From: Dastarcus helophoroides
Lineage: Eukaryota > Arthropoda > Insecta > Coleoptera > Bothrideridae
Direction of reading: 5' to 3'
Assembly (NCBI GenBank): GCA_028583605.1
Contig: CM053331.1
Coordinates: 2,750,001 to 2,814,000 of the forward strand
Length of the DNA stretch: 64,000 nucleotides
In this document: piece by piece, positions 45,091-56,639 of the stretch
Position numbering within the stretch: the stretch's first letter is position 1
Layout of the letters: every line of letters starts with the position of its first letter
The notes under the pieces: model-generated
Told to the model about the DNA's origin: nothing
The model's input: the letters and a program-made list of their open reading frames with translations, nothing else
The model's database searches: none
Program-made: the position numbers and the translations under genes

Positions 45091-46135
45091 CAGTTTTATC
45101 CATTAAAAAAGAGGAAAATTTTCGTGCCCAAAGAAGAAAAATTTATCCGTAAGGAAACGTCAACTTAATAAAACCAAAATTTATTTATCGGATTCAAGGA
45201 TTTGTTATTGCTTCCTTGCGTTTCTCCTTTTCCAAATTTTCATACATTTAGAGATTTGGATAAAAAAACAGGCGACGAAACAGCTTTATCAGAGCATCTT
45301 CCTAAGGTATTTCTCCTTTCAAATGGTACTGGGGATACGTTTTAGGCAATTTTGTGTATTTTCGCGCATATGTTATTTATATGAAAGGAAACGAAAGTCA
45401 AATGGTCGACGATAAATTACGAGACGCAAGTTATTGCTCCATTAATATGCGTTCGTAGCTGTATAACGCGGATATGAAAACTATAAATGATTTACTTCCT
45501 TTTGCCCCCAAATATTCAACTTTTTATTACCCGGAGTATGTACTGAAAGAGTTAAATGTGGGACTTTCCCAACGCCCTCTTTCACTTCATTTTGAATATT
45601 TACCTTAAGAGAATTTATTCCCGTAATAAACTCTTACGTCGAAGTCGTTTTCCATTTAACAGCTTTGTTTGTTAAGTTGTCTACCTACTGTTTAAATAAA
45701 CAAAATAATATAACAGCAGCTGGCCTCGTTTTAATAAGATTATTCGCCACTTTGTCTGCGAAAATAATTGTCTTTTGGAAAACAGCCAAGAATTAAAAAG
45801 AATCTTCAAATTTGTTAACTTGATCAATCAATTTGTTTTATTTTAATATTTAAATTTCCTTCTGGTTTTAGTTAACAACCAGATATTGCATACTTTCTGA
45901 TTTATAAAATTAGTCTGCACAAACCTAATAAAACTAGCTCCATCAGATGTACACAGTTTTAAAATGTTCGTGTAGTTTGCAGAATTATATTTTGTTCAAA
46001 TTTATTGATTCCTTCAGTGGCATATTTAGCTATCTTGTAGCGACTCATCAGCTATATATTTTCGTCAAAATCCCTTCAGGAATGAAGCCACAGAAAGCTA
46101 ATAGATAGACAAACACACGCATATATACTTTGGTG
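45091..46135. other. Single-copy region, no gene supported
   Basis: No tandem structure. 45340-45760 is relatively balanced in composition and looks like ordinary intergenic or intronic DNA. Confidence 0.4.
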
Positions 46136-46432
46136 GAACAGACTGGTCCTAGATTATCTTCAAGAATTGAAATACAAATCTTGTGTCCTGAAATCAAAGA
46201 AAGTTGCTTTAAAGCCGTAGAGAAACTGTTGAGTTGCTCTGAAGTAGTAGAGCAACTGTTGAGTTGCTCTAAAGTAGTAAAGCAACTGTTGAGTTGCTCT
46301 AAAGTAGTAAAGCAACTGTTGAGTTGCTCTAAAGTAGTAGGGCAACTGTTGAGTTGCTCTTAAGTAGTAGAGCGACTGTTGTCTTTTTTAATGTTTTTTG
46401 TTTCGAGGGGACAAGATTTGTAAATCGTATTT
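46136..46432. mobile_element. Family C remnant carrying a palindromic minisatellite
   Basis: Left end (46136-46203) is a minus-strand family C terminus: gactggtcctagattatctt, gaaatacaaatcttgtg, cctgaaatcaaagaaag. The right end (46382-46432) is the inverse: ttaatgttttttgtttcga, ggggacaagatttgta. The ribozyme-like centre has been replaced by the 30-bp minisatellite. Confidence 0.6.
46205..46381. repeat. 30-bp minisatellite, ~6 copies, each unit a palindrome
   Basis: Unit aagtagtaaagcaactgttg plus agttgctcta; six copies with few differences, spaced exactly 30 bp. Each holds agcaact-gttg-agttgct, a 7-bp perfect stem (9 bp in some). Because units are 30 bp and palindromic, both strands stay open, giving the frames at 46130-46363 and 46160-46345. 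The word ttgctctaa also occurs in normal family C copies next to the hairpin, so the minisatellite probably grew from it. Confidence 0.85.
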
Positions 46433-47095
46433 ACATATTACTTAGAATTTGTGTCAATATTACGACTGATGCTGATTTTTTGTTTATTTCTGCAATGTTT
46501 CCCCGGCAATTTGCGGTATAAAAATGATCTGTTTATAATCAATTAGCTGCCGCTAGAGCCCTCATGAAATGATAACACTTTTAAAGTGGAAAATGAAAAT
46601 GTATATCCCATGTACGACCTACGAATTTAAAACAAGGAGCAGCTGCACACAAAGAAGCCGACTGAATTCCCCATTGTAGTATCCAGGAATAATACGGGCA
46701 ATAAAAATAAAATTATGTTAAGTACCAGCGAACCCGGTACAAAGCCATTGTTAAATTTTAACCCGAATGGCTTTTCCATATATTTTGTAACATTTTGTGT
46801 GCCAGACAAATACGCCCGTTGTTTTTCCACTCTTCGTAAATTCGGGGAATTTCCCCGGTGCCCTAGTAATATTTGCGAAAGTGCGACATGCCTGAATTAC
46901 GTTACATCGTCTGCCGTCTATGGGGACCATTCGAAAAGTCATCAGATGTTATGAAAATTGCAATAAAAAAATATTTGGATTCTTCATCAATAGACGTCTC
47001 TGTGGGATTGGTTTTCAAGGAGTCACGCATCACAACTTTCCAGGAAATTGACAATATCACCATAAAAAGTTTTAACGAGACACGACCAAAATTTT
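46433..47095. other. Balanced-composition single-copy island
   Basis: 46500-47090 is visibly richer in G and C than its surroundings and open in several frames on both strands (46627-46830, 46715-46954, 46751-46942, 46873-47097, 46902-47135). Overlap of frames on both strands argues for composition, not coding. No domain recognised. A conserved non-coding element or an exon of an unknown gene are both possible. Confidence 0.4.
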
Positions 47096-49415
47096 GAGAA
47101 AACGCTAAACAATTTAATGAAATCAAAATTCCCATAAAAAGAAGTACAGTCTAAATACGAAAAAATCTCGAAATTTGAAAAATTATACATCTAAATTAAA
47201 ATGTTGACAAAAAATACTCGACATTTTAATAAAAATCTCAATAATAAAAAATTGTTAAGAAAAAATATTCAGCTTCATGACAAAAAGAGAAATTTTATAA
47301 AAAAATTAGAAATTTTACTTAAAAAAGTTTTTTAAACATGCTCTAAAATTTAAATAGAAGTGAAACATCGAAATTTTGAAAGAACACTTAAAATTTTTTC
47401 AAACATCAGAATTGAATCTTCGAACAAAAAAACTCAATATTTTCAAATTAACGTGAAAAAATGTTTAGAAAAATTCTAAATTTTATAAAACAAGGCAATG
47501 ACTTCTGTAACATTATTTTTATAAAAAAGTCTAAATGTTTATTAAAATCGAATTTTGTTTGAAAAAAGTTCTATATTTCATAAAAATTGGGAAATTTTAA
47601 TTAAAAGAGTCGAAATTTTGAAAAAACTTTTTTAAATAAACATTTTGAAAGAACACTTCAAATTTTTCTTAACATCAGAGGTGAATCTTCGAAAAAAGAA
47701 AACTCGAAATGAGATTATCATGAAAAAATGTTAGAAAAATTCTAAACTTCATGAAACAACGAAATGACTTATGTAACATTCTTTTTAGAAAAAAAGTCTA
47801 AATGTTTATTAAAATCAAAATTTTGTTTGTAAAAAATTCTATATTTCATAAAAAATTGAGAAATTTTAATTAAAAAGGTCGAAATTCTGAAGGAACTCTA
47901 AATTTCAATAAACATTTTGAAAGAACACTTCAAATTTTTCTCAACATCGGAGGTGAATCTTCGAAAAAAGAAAACTCGAAATGAAATTATCATGAAAAAA
48001 TGTTAGAACAATTCTAAACTTCATGAAACAACGAAATGACCTTTCTAACATTCTTTTTGGAAAAAAGTCTAAAGGTTTATTAAAATCAAAATTTTGTTTG
48101 GAAAAAATTCTTAAGTTTTATAAAAAATTAAGTAATTTTAATTAAAAAATCGAAATGTTGAAAAAACTCTAAATTTCCATAAACATTTTGAAAAAACACT
48201 TCAAATTTTTTTCAACATCGGAGGTGAATCTTCGAAAAAAGAAAACTCGAAATGAAATTATCATGAAAAAATGTTAGAACAATTCTAAACTTACTCTTCA
48301 TGGTAGACCCTTATTGACCGGAAATATTATGTTTTCTTCCATTTATTTAACATTTCCAAACTGGGCCGAAGAAATGTTAAATAAATTGAAGAAAACAATT
48401 CTAAACTTCATGAAACAACGGAATGACCTTTCTAACATTCTTTTTGGAAAAAAGTCTAAAGGTTTATTAAAATCAAAATTTTGTTTGGAAAAAATTCCTA
48501 AGTTTTATAAAAAATTAAATAATTTTAATTAAAAAATCGAAATGTTGAAAAAACTCTAAATTTCCATAAACATTTTGAAAAAACACTTCAAATTTTTCTC
48601 AACATCAGAGTTAAATCTTTGAAAAAAAAAACTCGAAATAAGATTAACATAAAAAAATGTTTAGAAAAATTCTAAACTTCATGAAACAACGAAATGACCT
48701 TTCTAACATTCTTTTTGGAAAAAAGTCTAAAGGTTTATTAAAATCAAAATTTTGTTTGGAAAAAATTCTTAAGTTTTATAAAAAATTAAGTAATTTTAAT
48801 TAAAAAATCGAAATGTTGAAAAAACTCTAAATTTCCATAAACATTTTGAAAAAACACTTCAAATTTTTCTCAACATCGGAGTTAAATCTTTGAAAAAAAA
48901 AACTCGAAATAAGATTAACATGAAAAAATGTTTAGAAAAATTCTAAACTTCATGCAACAACGGAATGACTTCTGTAACATTCTTTTTGGAAAAAAGTCTA
49001 AAGGTTTATTAAAATCAAAATTTTGTTTGGATAAAATTTTTAAGTTTTATAAAAAATTAAGTAATTTTAATTAAAAAATGGAAATGTTGAAAAAACTAAA
49101 TTTTCATAAACATTTTGAAAAAACACTTCAAATTTTTCTCAACATCGGAGTTAAATCTTTGAAAAAAAAAACTCGAAATAAGATTAACATGAAAAAATGT
49201 TTAGAAAAATTCTAAACTTCATGCAACAACGGAATGACTTCTGTAACATTCTTTTTAGAAAAAAGTTTATTAAAATCGAAATTTTGTTTGGAAAAAATTC
49301 TAAATTGCATAAAAAATTAAGAAATTTTAATTAAAAAAGTCGAATTTTTAAATAAATTCTAAATTTCAATAATCATTTTGAAAAAACACATATTCTAAAT
49401 ATCAGAGTTGAATCT
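47096..49415. repeat. 270-bp AT-rich satellite, ~8 units
   Basis: Landmark aacatcggaggtgaatcttc (variants) recurs at about 47402, 47671, 47943, 48213, 48601, 48872, 49141 and 49400. Spacing is 269-272 bp except 388 bp where a hairpin insertion sits and 259 bp at the end. Each unit also has ttctaaacttcatgaaac, acattctttttggaaaaaag and aaaatcaaaattttgtttg. Tract 2 begins inside the last unit, straight after gagttgaatcttc. Confidence 0.9.
48293..48396. mobile_element. Hairpin insertion in one satellite unit, flanked by a direct repeat
   Basis: One unit is longer by 117 bp. The extra DNA ends in a hairpin with 26-bp arms (48331-48356 and 48371-48396, one mismatch, inner part tttatttaacatttc) and a 14-nt loop. 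The sequence acaattctaaactt occurs on both sides (48279-48292, 48395-48408), consistent with a target-site duplication or with slippage. MITE-like, or a precursor-hairpin-like sequence. No family recognised. Confidence 0.6.
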
Positions 49416-50269
49416 TCCCGCTTTTCATTTTTTCCATGTTCTTTCGTCCTTTTTCCCAGTTCTTCCTTTTTTCTTTCTTCCCCTTTTTTTTTCTGTTGTT
49501 CCTTCTTCCTGCTTCCTTTTTTCTTCCTTCTTCTTTCTTGCTCCTTCTTTATTTTTTCTTCTCATTTATTTTCTCTTTGTTTCTTCTTCTTACTTCCTTC
49601 ATTCTTCTTTCTGCTTTCAACTTTCTTTTTCTTTTTTATTATTCCTTCTTCCCTGTATGTCTATTTTCTTAATTTTTCTTCATTACTTCGTTTTCGTTTT
49701 TCTTCTTTCTTTTTCCTGCGTCATTTTTCTTTTTCATTCTTACTTTGTTTCTTCTTCCCTATTCTCTCCTTTCTGCTTGTTTTCTTTTTTCCTTTTTTCC
49801 TTTTTCGTTTTTCTTCTTCCCTATTCTCTCCTTTCTGCTTGTTTTCTTTTTTCCTTTTTTCCTTTTCCTTTTTTCTTCTTCATTTTTCCTTGTTTTTCCT
49901 TTTCAATTGTTTCTACTATTGGAATTCTTCTTACTATTTCCATCTTCCTTTTTTTCTTCTTTTTTTCCTTCTCTATTTTTCCTTGTTTTTCCTTCCCAAT
50001 TGTTTCCACTTTTGGCATTCTTCTTATTTCTTCCATCTTTCGTTTTTCTTCTTTCTTATTTCTACTTTCATCTTTTTTTTTTCTTTTTTACCTTTCTTCT
50101 TCATTTTTATTTTCCTTTACTTTTCCACTTTTCTCCCTTCTTATTCCTTTTTTCTTATTGTTTATTCTTTTTACTTCATCCTTTTTCCTTCTTCATCCTT
50201 CATTGTTCATTATTCATTTTTTCTTCTTCCCTCTTCCTTCTTCCTTTTTTCTTCTTTGTTCTTTGGTCT

Positions 50270-50705
50270 TTATCTTTGTCTTTGGTTCTTTTGTTCTTTG
50301 TTCTTCGTTTCTTCGTTTTTTGTTCTTCGTTCTTGGTTCGTCGTCTTCGTTCTTCGTTTTCGTTCTTCGTTCTCTCGTTTTTTTTCGGTTTTTTCGTTCT
50401 TCGTTCTTCGTTGATGCCGTTCTTGTAGGTTCTTCGTTCTCTTCGTTCTTCGTTCTTTCGTTCTTTCGTTCTTCGTTTCTTCGTTCTCGTTCTTCGTTCT
50501 TCGTTCTCGTTCTTCGTTCTTCGTTCTTCGTTCCTTTCGTTTTTCTTCGGTTCTTCGTTCTTCGTTCTTCGTTTCTTCGTTCTTCGTTCTTCGTTCTTCG
50601 TTCTTCGTTCTTCGTTCTTTCGTCTTCTGTTCTTCGTTCTTCGTTTCTTCGTTCTTCGTTCTTGCGTTTTTACGTTCTTTTTTTTTTCCTTGCTTCCTTC
50701 TTTCT
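50270..50705. repeat. (CGTTCTT)n heptamer section of tract 2
   Basis: About 60 copies of cgttctt and variants with regular 7-bp spacing. It is the CTTCCTT unit of tract 1 with one C replaced by G, which adds a CpG-free but G-bearing position every 7 bp and gives the R/S-rich translations. Confidence 0.9.
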
Positions 50706-52139
50706 CTTCGTTGTTCGTTTTCGTTCTTCGTTTTCGATCTTTCTTGCTCCTTCTTCCTTTCCTTCTTCTTCCTTCTTCTTCTTCCTTCTTCAATCTTCGT
50801 TCCTTCGTTCTGTGTGCTCTCATGCTTGCTGTCTTCTTCTGTTATTTCTTACTTCTTTTCCTTTCCTTTCTTTTTTCTTTCTTCTTTCTTTGTCCTTTTT
50901 GACAGAGGATTCTTTTTTTCTTTTTCTTTTTTCTTTCTTTTTCTTTCTTTTATCTTTTTTCTTTTATGTTCCTTCTTCCTGCTTCTTATTTCCTTCTTTA
51001 TTCGGTCTTCTTCCTTCTTTTATCTTTTTTGTCATCTTCCTTCTTCTTTTTTCCTTCTTTTTTCTTCCTTCTTTCTTCTTTCTTCTTTTATTTTCCTTTT
51101 TTCATCTTTCTTTTTCCTTCTTTCTTTTTCCTTTTTCCTTCTTCCTTCTTTCTTCTTCCTTTTTCCTTCTTTTATCTTTCTTTTATCTTTCTTCTTCCAT
51201 CTTCCATCTTCCTTCTTTCTTCATTCTTCTTCCTTCTTTTATCTTTTTCTTCCATCTTCCTGCTTCCTTTTTTTTCTTCTTCTTTTCTTTTTCTTTTCTT
51301 CTTTTCTTTTTTCTTCTCTTCTTTTCTTTCTTCCTCTTCTTTTTTTTTTTTTTTCTCCTCTTTCTTCTTTCCTTCTTCCTTCTCCTTCTTTTATTTTATT
51401 TTTTATCTTTCTTCTTCCTTCTTCCTTCTTTTATCTTTATTCTTCCATTTTTTTTGTTCCTTCTTTTATCTTTCTTCTTCCATCTTCCTGTTTCCTTTTT
51501 TCTTCTTCCTTTCCTTCTTTTTTCCTTTCCTTCTTCCTTTTCCTTCTTTCTTCTCTTCTTTCTTTCTTCTTTCTTTTTCTTCTTCTTTCTTTCTTCTTTC
51601 TTCTTCTTTCTTTTCTTCTTTCTTCTTTCTTCTTCTTTCTTTTCTTTCTTCTTTCTTCTTCTTTCTTTCTTCTTTCTCTCTCTTCCTTTCTTCTCTTCTT
51701 TCTTCTTTTCCTTTCTTTTTCTTCTTTTCTTTCTTTTTTTCTTCTTCTTTTTTTTCTTTCTCTTTCTTCTTCTTCTTTCTTCTTTTTTCTTCTCTTCTCT
51801 TTCTTCTTCTTTTCTTCTTTCTTTCTTCTTTTCTTTCTTTCTTTCTTCTTTCTTCTTCTTCTTCTTCTTCTTTTCTTCCTTCTTCTTTTTTTCTCTTTTT
51901 CCTTCTTCTTTTCTCTTCTTCCTTTGTTCCTTTTTTTTTCTTCTTCTTCTTCCTTTTTCCTTCTTCCTTCTTCCTTCTCCCTTCCTCCTTATTTCTTCTT
52001 TTCTCTTTTTCATCTTCTTTCTTCTTTGTTCTTCTTCCTTCTTTCCGCTTTCTGCTTTCTTCTTTCGTCTTATCTTCTTTCTTTCTTCTTTCTTCTTTTT
52101 TCTTCTTTCCTTCCCTTGTCTTCTTTTCTCTGTTCTTCT

Positions 52140-52212
52140 ATCTTTCTTTTCTTCTTTCTTCTTTCTTCTTTCTTCTTTCTTCTTTCTTCTTTCTTCTTTC
52201 TTCTTTCTTCTT
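52140..52212. repeat. (TTTCTTC)n heptamer run in tract 2
   Basis: About ten clean tandem copies of ttcttct-type heptamers, a third variant of the same 7-bp unit. Confidence 0.85.
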
Positions 52213-53266
52213 ATTTTTGTTTCTTTTCTTTCTTTTCTTCTCTTTCTTCTTCATTCTTCCTTCTTTCTTCTTTCTGCTTTCTGTTCTTCTTTCTTTCTTT
52301 CCTGCTTTCTCTTTCTGTCTTTTCTTCTCCTCTTTTTCTTTCTCTTCTTCTTTCTTCTTCTTCTTTCTTCTTTCTTTTTTCTTCTTTCTTCTTTGTCCTT
52401 TCTTCTTTCTTCTTCCTTCCTCCTTCTTTCTTTTTTCTTCTTTCTTCGTTCTTCTTCCGTTCCTCTTCTTTCTTTTTTCTCCTTTCTTCTTTCTTTTTTT
52501 CTTCTTCCTTCTTCTTTCTCTTGACTTTTCCTTTCTTTCTTATTTTCTGCTTCCGCTTCCTCCTGCTGTCCTTCCTTTTTCCTTTTTTCTTCCTTTTTTT
52601 TCTTTTTATTTTTATTTTTCTTTTTCCTTTCTCTTTTTCTTTTTTATTTTCCCTTTTTACTTTTCGTTTATCTTCTTTCTTCTTTTTCCTTTTTTTTCTT
52701 ATTTTTTTGTTTTCCTTTCTTCTTTCTCTTTCCTTTTTCCATCTTCCTGCTTCCTTCTCCTTCCTTTCTCCTTCCTTTTTTCTTTTTTTATTTTTCATTT
52801 TTTTTCCTCTCCTTTCTCTGTCATCCCTCTTTCTTTCTCCTTCTTTATTTCTTCCATCCTTTACTTCTTACTTCTTACTCCTTACTTCTTCCTCCTTACT
52901 CCTTACTCCTTCCTCTGTCCCCCTTCTCCTCCCTGCTTCCTCCTTTCTCTTTCCCCTTCCTTCTTCTTTCTTGTTCCTTTCTTTTTTTCTTTTTTTCTCC
53001 TTCCCATTTTCTTCTTCCGTCTTCCTTTGTTTTCCTTCTTCCTTCTTAATCGCTCCTTTCCTCCTCCTTCTTCCTTTCTCCATTTTCCTTCTTCCTGGTT
53101 TCTTGTTCCTTCTTTATACCTCCTTTCCCCTACCTCCACTCTTCTCACTTTTCTCTTTCTTCTTCTTCCTGCTCTGTTTTTTATTTTTATTTCTTCCTTT
53201 TATCTTGTTCTTTCTTTCTTTATTTTTCTTTCTCCATACTTTCTCTTTATTTTCCCTGTTTTCAAT

Positions 53267-54070
53267 TTTCTGTAAATACCTTGTCATACACAAAGGGCAA
53301 AATCTTAACAGAATCAGAAATTTTCATGAGAAACTGAAGTTTTCGAAATATTTTTTTTTACGAAAAGGCGAAATATTACAGAAAAGTAAAAAATTATCTT
53401 GAAAAAATCACATAATTTTGAGAACAAGTCGAAATTTCAAATAAAACTGCATAAGAAAAATTTTAAGAAGAAATTTTGGGCAAAACTTCGAAATTTCTGT
53501 AAACACATTGTTTTACGGAAAAGTTGAAATCTGAAGAAAACTCGATATTTTTGAGAAAGCTGATATTGTTTTAAGAAAGTATTGATGTATCATGAAAGTG
53601 TAAAATTTCCTTAAATAAAAAAATCGAAAACAAGTTTAAATTTGAAAAATAAGTTTTGCCATTTAAAAAAAATATTTAGAGATAGATTTATGAAAAAACC
53701 ATGAAAAAAGGCGAAATTTTTGTAAAAAATATACATTATCTTGTAGTACAAATTTTTTTTATTCGGAATTTCTAGGAAGAGTAAAAATTTTGAAAAAACA
53801 TTCGATATTAAAGAAAATATTTACCACAATTTTGTAAATAAAAAAGATATTTCTAGAAAGGAGTAGAAATTATGATTAAATTTTCGAAATTTCTATAAGA
53901 GCAATGTTTTTATAAAAAAGTAGAATTAGAGTATCGCCGGTCGACTTTAAAAATAGACTCATCGATAATTGCATGCATAAGTTTATCGTCAAATGGGGAC
54001 CACCAAGGTAGATGGACCAACTGTATTAGCATCAGCTCTTGTTAGGAAATTATAAAAAAAAAAATAGAAT
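53267..54070. other. AT-rich remnant sequence
   Basis: Decayed gaaattt-type sequence to about 53920, then ordinary sequence. No gene or clear period. Confidence 0.4.
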
Positions 54071-54083
54071 CAATAAATTATCA

Positions 54084-54188
54084 TAACGAAGGCTTCCACG
54101 GCCAGAATTAGTAGAGGATATACTTCTTCCGGGAACACTTTTAGTAGTTCTTTGACACGGTCCAATCCCGGAAGAATTATATCCTCTA
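54084..54188. mobile_element. 105-bp hairpin insertion with 13-bp target-site duplication
   Basis: The insert is flanked by perfect direct repeats caataaattatca (54071-54083 and 54189-54201). It begins taacgaaggcttccacggcc and contains a hairpin with 23-bp arms (54112-54134 and 54166-54188, one mismatch, ends ttcttccggga / tcccggaagaa) and a 31-nt loop. The right arm ends exactly at the duplication. The size and lack of coding capacity make it a very short non-autonomous element. Family unknown. Confidence 0.8.
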
Positions 54189-54224
54189 CAATAAATTATC
54201 AGATTTTTATTTCTACTTGAGTAC

Positions 54225-54350
54225 TGAAATACAAATCTTGTGCCCTGAAACCAAGAAATATTAAAAACACAACAAAGGTTGCTCTAACGCGTTTCGATAG
54301 TCAAGCTATCATCTTCAGAGAGATACTGAGTAATTGTTTTTAGCTAACTG
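54225..54350 (-). mobile_element. Family C end with ribozyme-like hairpin, copy 5
   Basis: Minus strand: ctctCTGAAGA (core 54318-54312), stem GATAGC/CTATC with loop TTGA, GAAACGCGTTAGAG, caacctttgttgtgttttta, then ggtttcagggcacaagattt. Here CTCT before the core pairs with AGAG after GCGTT, giving a 4-bp stem I, the best of the family C copies. It lies only about 25 bp right of the 105-bp hairpin insertion's duplication. Confidence 0.7.
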
Positions 54351-56430
54351 CAGCCACCTACCTTGTTCATTCAATTAGATCAATAACTGTAGAAACACAG
54401 ATGAAGTTCTGGAGGAAAAATTAGGTTCGAAAAGATTCTGTAAAGTGATTGATAGTTTTCCCAATCCATTTGGTGACACTGGTTTGAGTTCAATTGATTG
54501 AGTTTTCTATGAGAGAAACTAAAAAGCAAAGAAGCAGCAAGAATAAGTTTTGTTTATTTAAAAATCAAGGAACATTTTGCTTCCTAAAGAAAAAAGAATT
54601 TGTCTTGGATGTGTTGACACAATGAAACTAAAAATCAATTAATTTAATTACTCAGTTTTGAAGATGGTCCATTTATTTTATGCTTTTTTCTCTTTAGATC
54701 CTCGGGATATTTAGAGATCCTGAAGAAGATACAGGTGGTAAAAATGACTTATCAAATGATCTTCCACTGTTTGTATTCGTTATATAAAGGAAATTGTCGA
54801 TTCTAATCTAGAGATATTTGAAATAAATTCTTTCCTTTAAATCTTTTCTTTATGGAGATTACTATTTCATGGCAAAAATTTCATTCTCTAAAGGGAGTTC
54901 TAAGGTGCTCATTCCCTAAAAGGGAAATATGTTGGTGTCTTTTCAAGACAAATTAAGGTCTACAACCTAGTAATATCAGTCAACCAGATGACCGTTAAAG
55001 GGCTTAAAGATTCGGTCCCTGTCAACCTCCTATTGTTTGGAGCAAGTGAACCAAATCAGAGATAAATTAGTAAGTATGAATCTCGGTTGTTGGCTCATCG
55101 TTAGAGTTGTAGGTCATTCGATCGCAGATTCATTAGACACCTTCTCTACCCGCGTCATTCAAACTCCAAGCAACACATCTAATTTGGTCTTCATTAACCG
55201 ACGATATTGCGGAGGGGCGATCGCTCGGTCTCCGCTGTCCGGCACGTACTTCCGCAATGGCCAATATTGACACAAATTACATTTACCCAGGCAATTGCCT
55301 ACAGCCTAAATCTTGGGACCATATGTCGGGACTTTAATTTCGTGTACACATAATCCATCATTACAACGTGCCAACTAACTTCATAAAGCTCGAGTCGTCC
55401 GACAATGGCAGATTGCGCTTGCACACTTTATATTCTGCATGGTGCACATAATTTACTGAGTTTATTAAGAAAGTGACATTTTGAATATTAAACCTGATTG
55501 ATTCCAGCTGTAAATTAAACCGAATAAAAAAGCATATAATCGTTTTGGAATTTTACATATTGTTGGAATTTTTACCTTAATATCGTCATTTAAAAGTTAG
55601 GTAACTGTTTTATAATTTATGCTGAATTAATACATTCTACACACATACGAGCTTATGCAAATGAGCGACACGAAATTAGCAGTCGTAATGGCGAATACAA
55701 TCATCCCCCAGCAATTTTTTCATGAAATTCCCCACTCGCAAACACGAGGTAATTTGAAACCTTCGCAATATTACTCCATTTGCTCGGCCTTCATATGGAA
55801 ACAAAACATTGCAATTTGGGCCGAATTGCCGCTCGTTTTCGCCAAGGGGAGAGCGATTCCTGAGGTCAGAAAATGTGGAATTTAAAAAAAACAGGCACTA
55901 AAGGTCGACTGGCAAACGAATCGCCCCGCAGGAACCGAAGCGATGTATTTTTATACGAGACACCTAATTGGCGTGGAGGTTGGACTTCGTTTACGATTTG
56001 GATTTGAGGAATGTTAATATTTGCGTGATTGTGGCGTTATTACCTCATTTTTAAATTAATTGCATCCTTCACGTATTAAAATAGAGAGAAAATGAAAAAA
56101 CCTTGTATTTGCAGAAAGTATTAGGGAAGAATTTTTGACATCTCAGAAGAAGGGAAAGTTTATCTATATTTTAAATTAACGAAGCTATTTTCTCTTTTTA
56201 AGAAAAAAAGAATGTTTTTCAAAGTAGAGATTTCGCTCTTAAATGGGTGAGCACTTGAAAATTGAACAGAAAAGATCTGGCCGTTTGGTTTTTTCTCCAA
56301 TGACCAAGATTAATTCAAGGAAAACTTTTTCATGTTTCACATGTACTAAATGAGCAAGATTTTGGTTTTTTCGCAGGTTTTTCCTACGTAGCTCAATAAA
56401 AAGAAATGCCTCTCTCATATTAGATTTCAA
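54351..56430. other. Single-copy region with balanced-composition islands, no gene supported
   Basis: 54351-54990 is ordinary AT-rich DNA. 55020-55470 and 55640-56000 are richer in G and C and include an atgcaaat octamer (55656-55663). Frames 55037-55270 (77 codons) and 55655-55885 (76 codons) show no recognisable domain. These islands resemble conserved non-coding DNA, but that cannot be tested from one sequence. Confidence 0.4.
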
Positions 56431-56639
56431 TCTTCTTCCTTTCTCCTTCTTCTTTTTTCTTATTCATCCTTCCTTCTCCCATCTTCCTTCTTCCTTCTTC
56501 CCTCTTCCCTCTTCCCTCTTCCCTCTTCCCTCTTCCCTCTTCCTTCTTCCTTCTTCCTTCTTCCTTCTTCCTTCTTCCTTCTTCCTCCTCCTTCTTCCTT
56601 CTTTCTTCTTTCTTCTTCCTTCTTCCTTCTTCTTTCTTC

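Larger units (their letters stand above)
49416..53266. repeat. Polypyrimidine tract 2 (3.85 kb)
   Basis: The plus strand is almost pure C/T apart from a G-containing section at 50.27-50.71 kb. Mostly irregular tttcttc-type sequence. Frames of 1038, 862 and 769 codons (plus strand) and about 200 codons (minus strand) are low-complexity and not genes. Left edge is in a satellite unit; right edge meets AT-rich sequence at cttttttattttccctgtttt-like wording around 53260. Confidence 0.95.

Noticed and set aside
46627..47135. Cluster of overlapping frames on both strands
   Set aside because: Mutually overlapping in opposite directions with no domain; best explained by local base composition.
48314..48532. 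72-codon frame across the satellite hairpin insertion
   Set aside because: Begins in the insertion and ends in satellite DNA, with no recognisable protein feature.
49408..53402. Open frames of 1038, 862 and 769 codons and minus-strand K/E/R-rich frames
   Set aside because: Low-complexity translations of polypyrimidine tract 2 and its complement.
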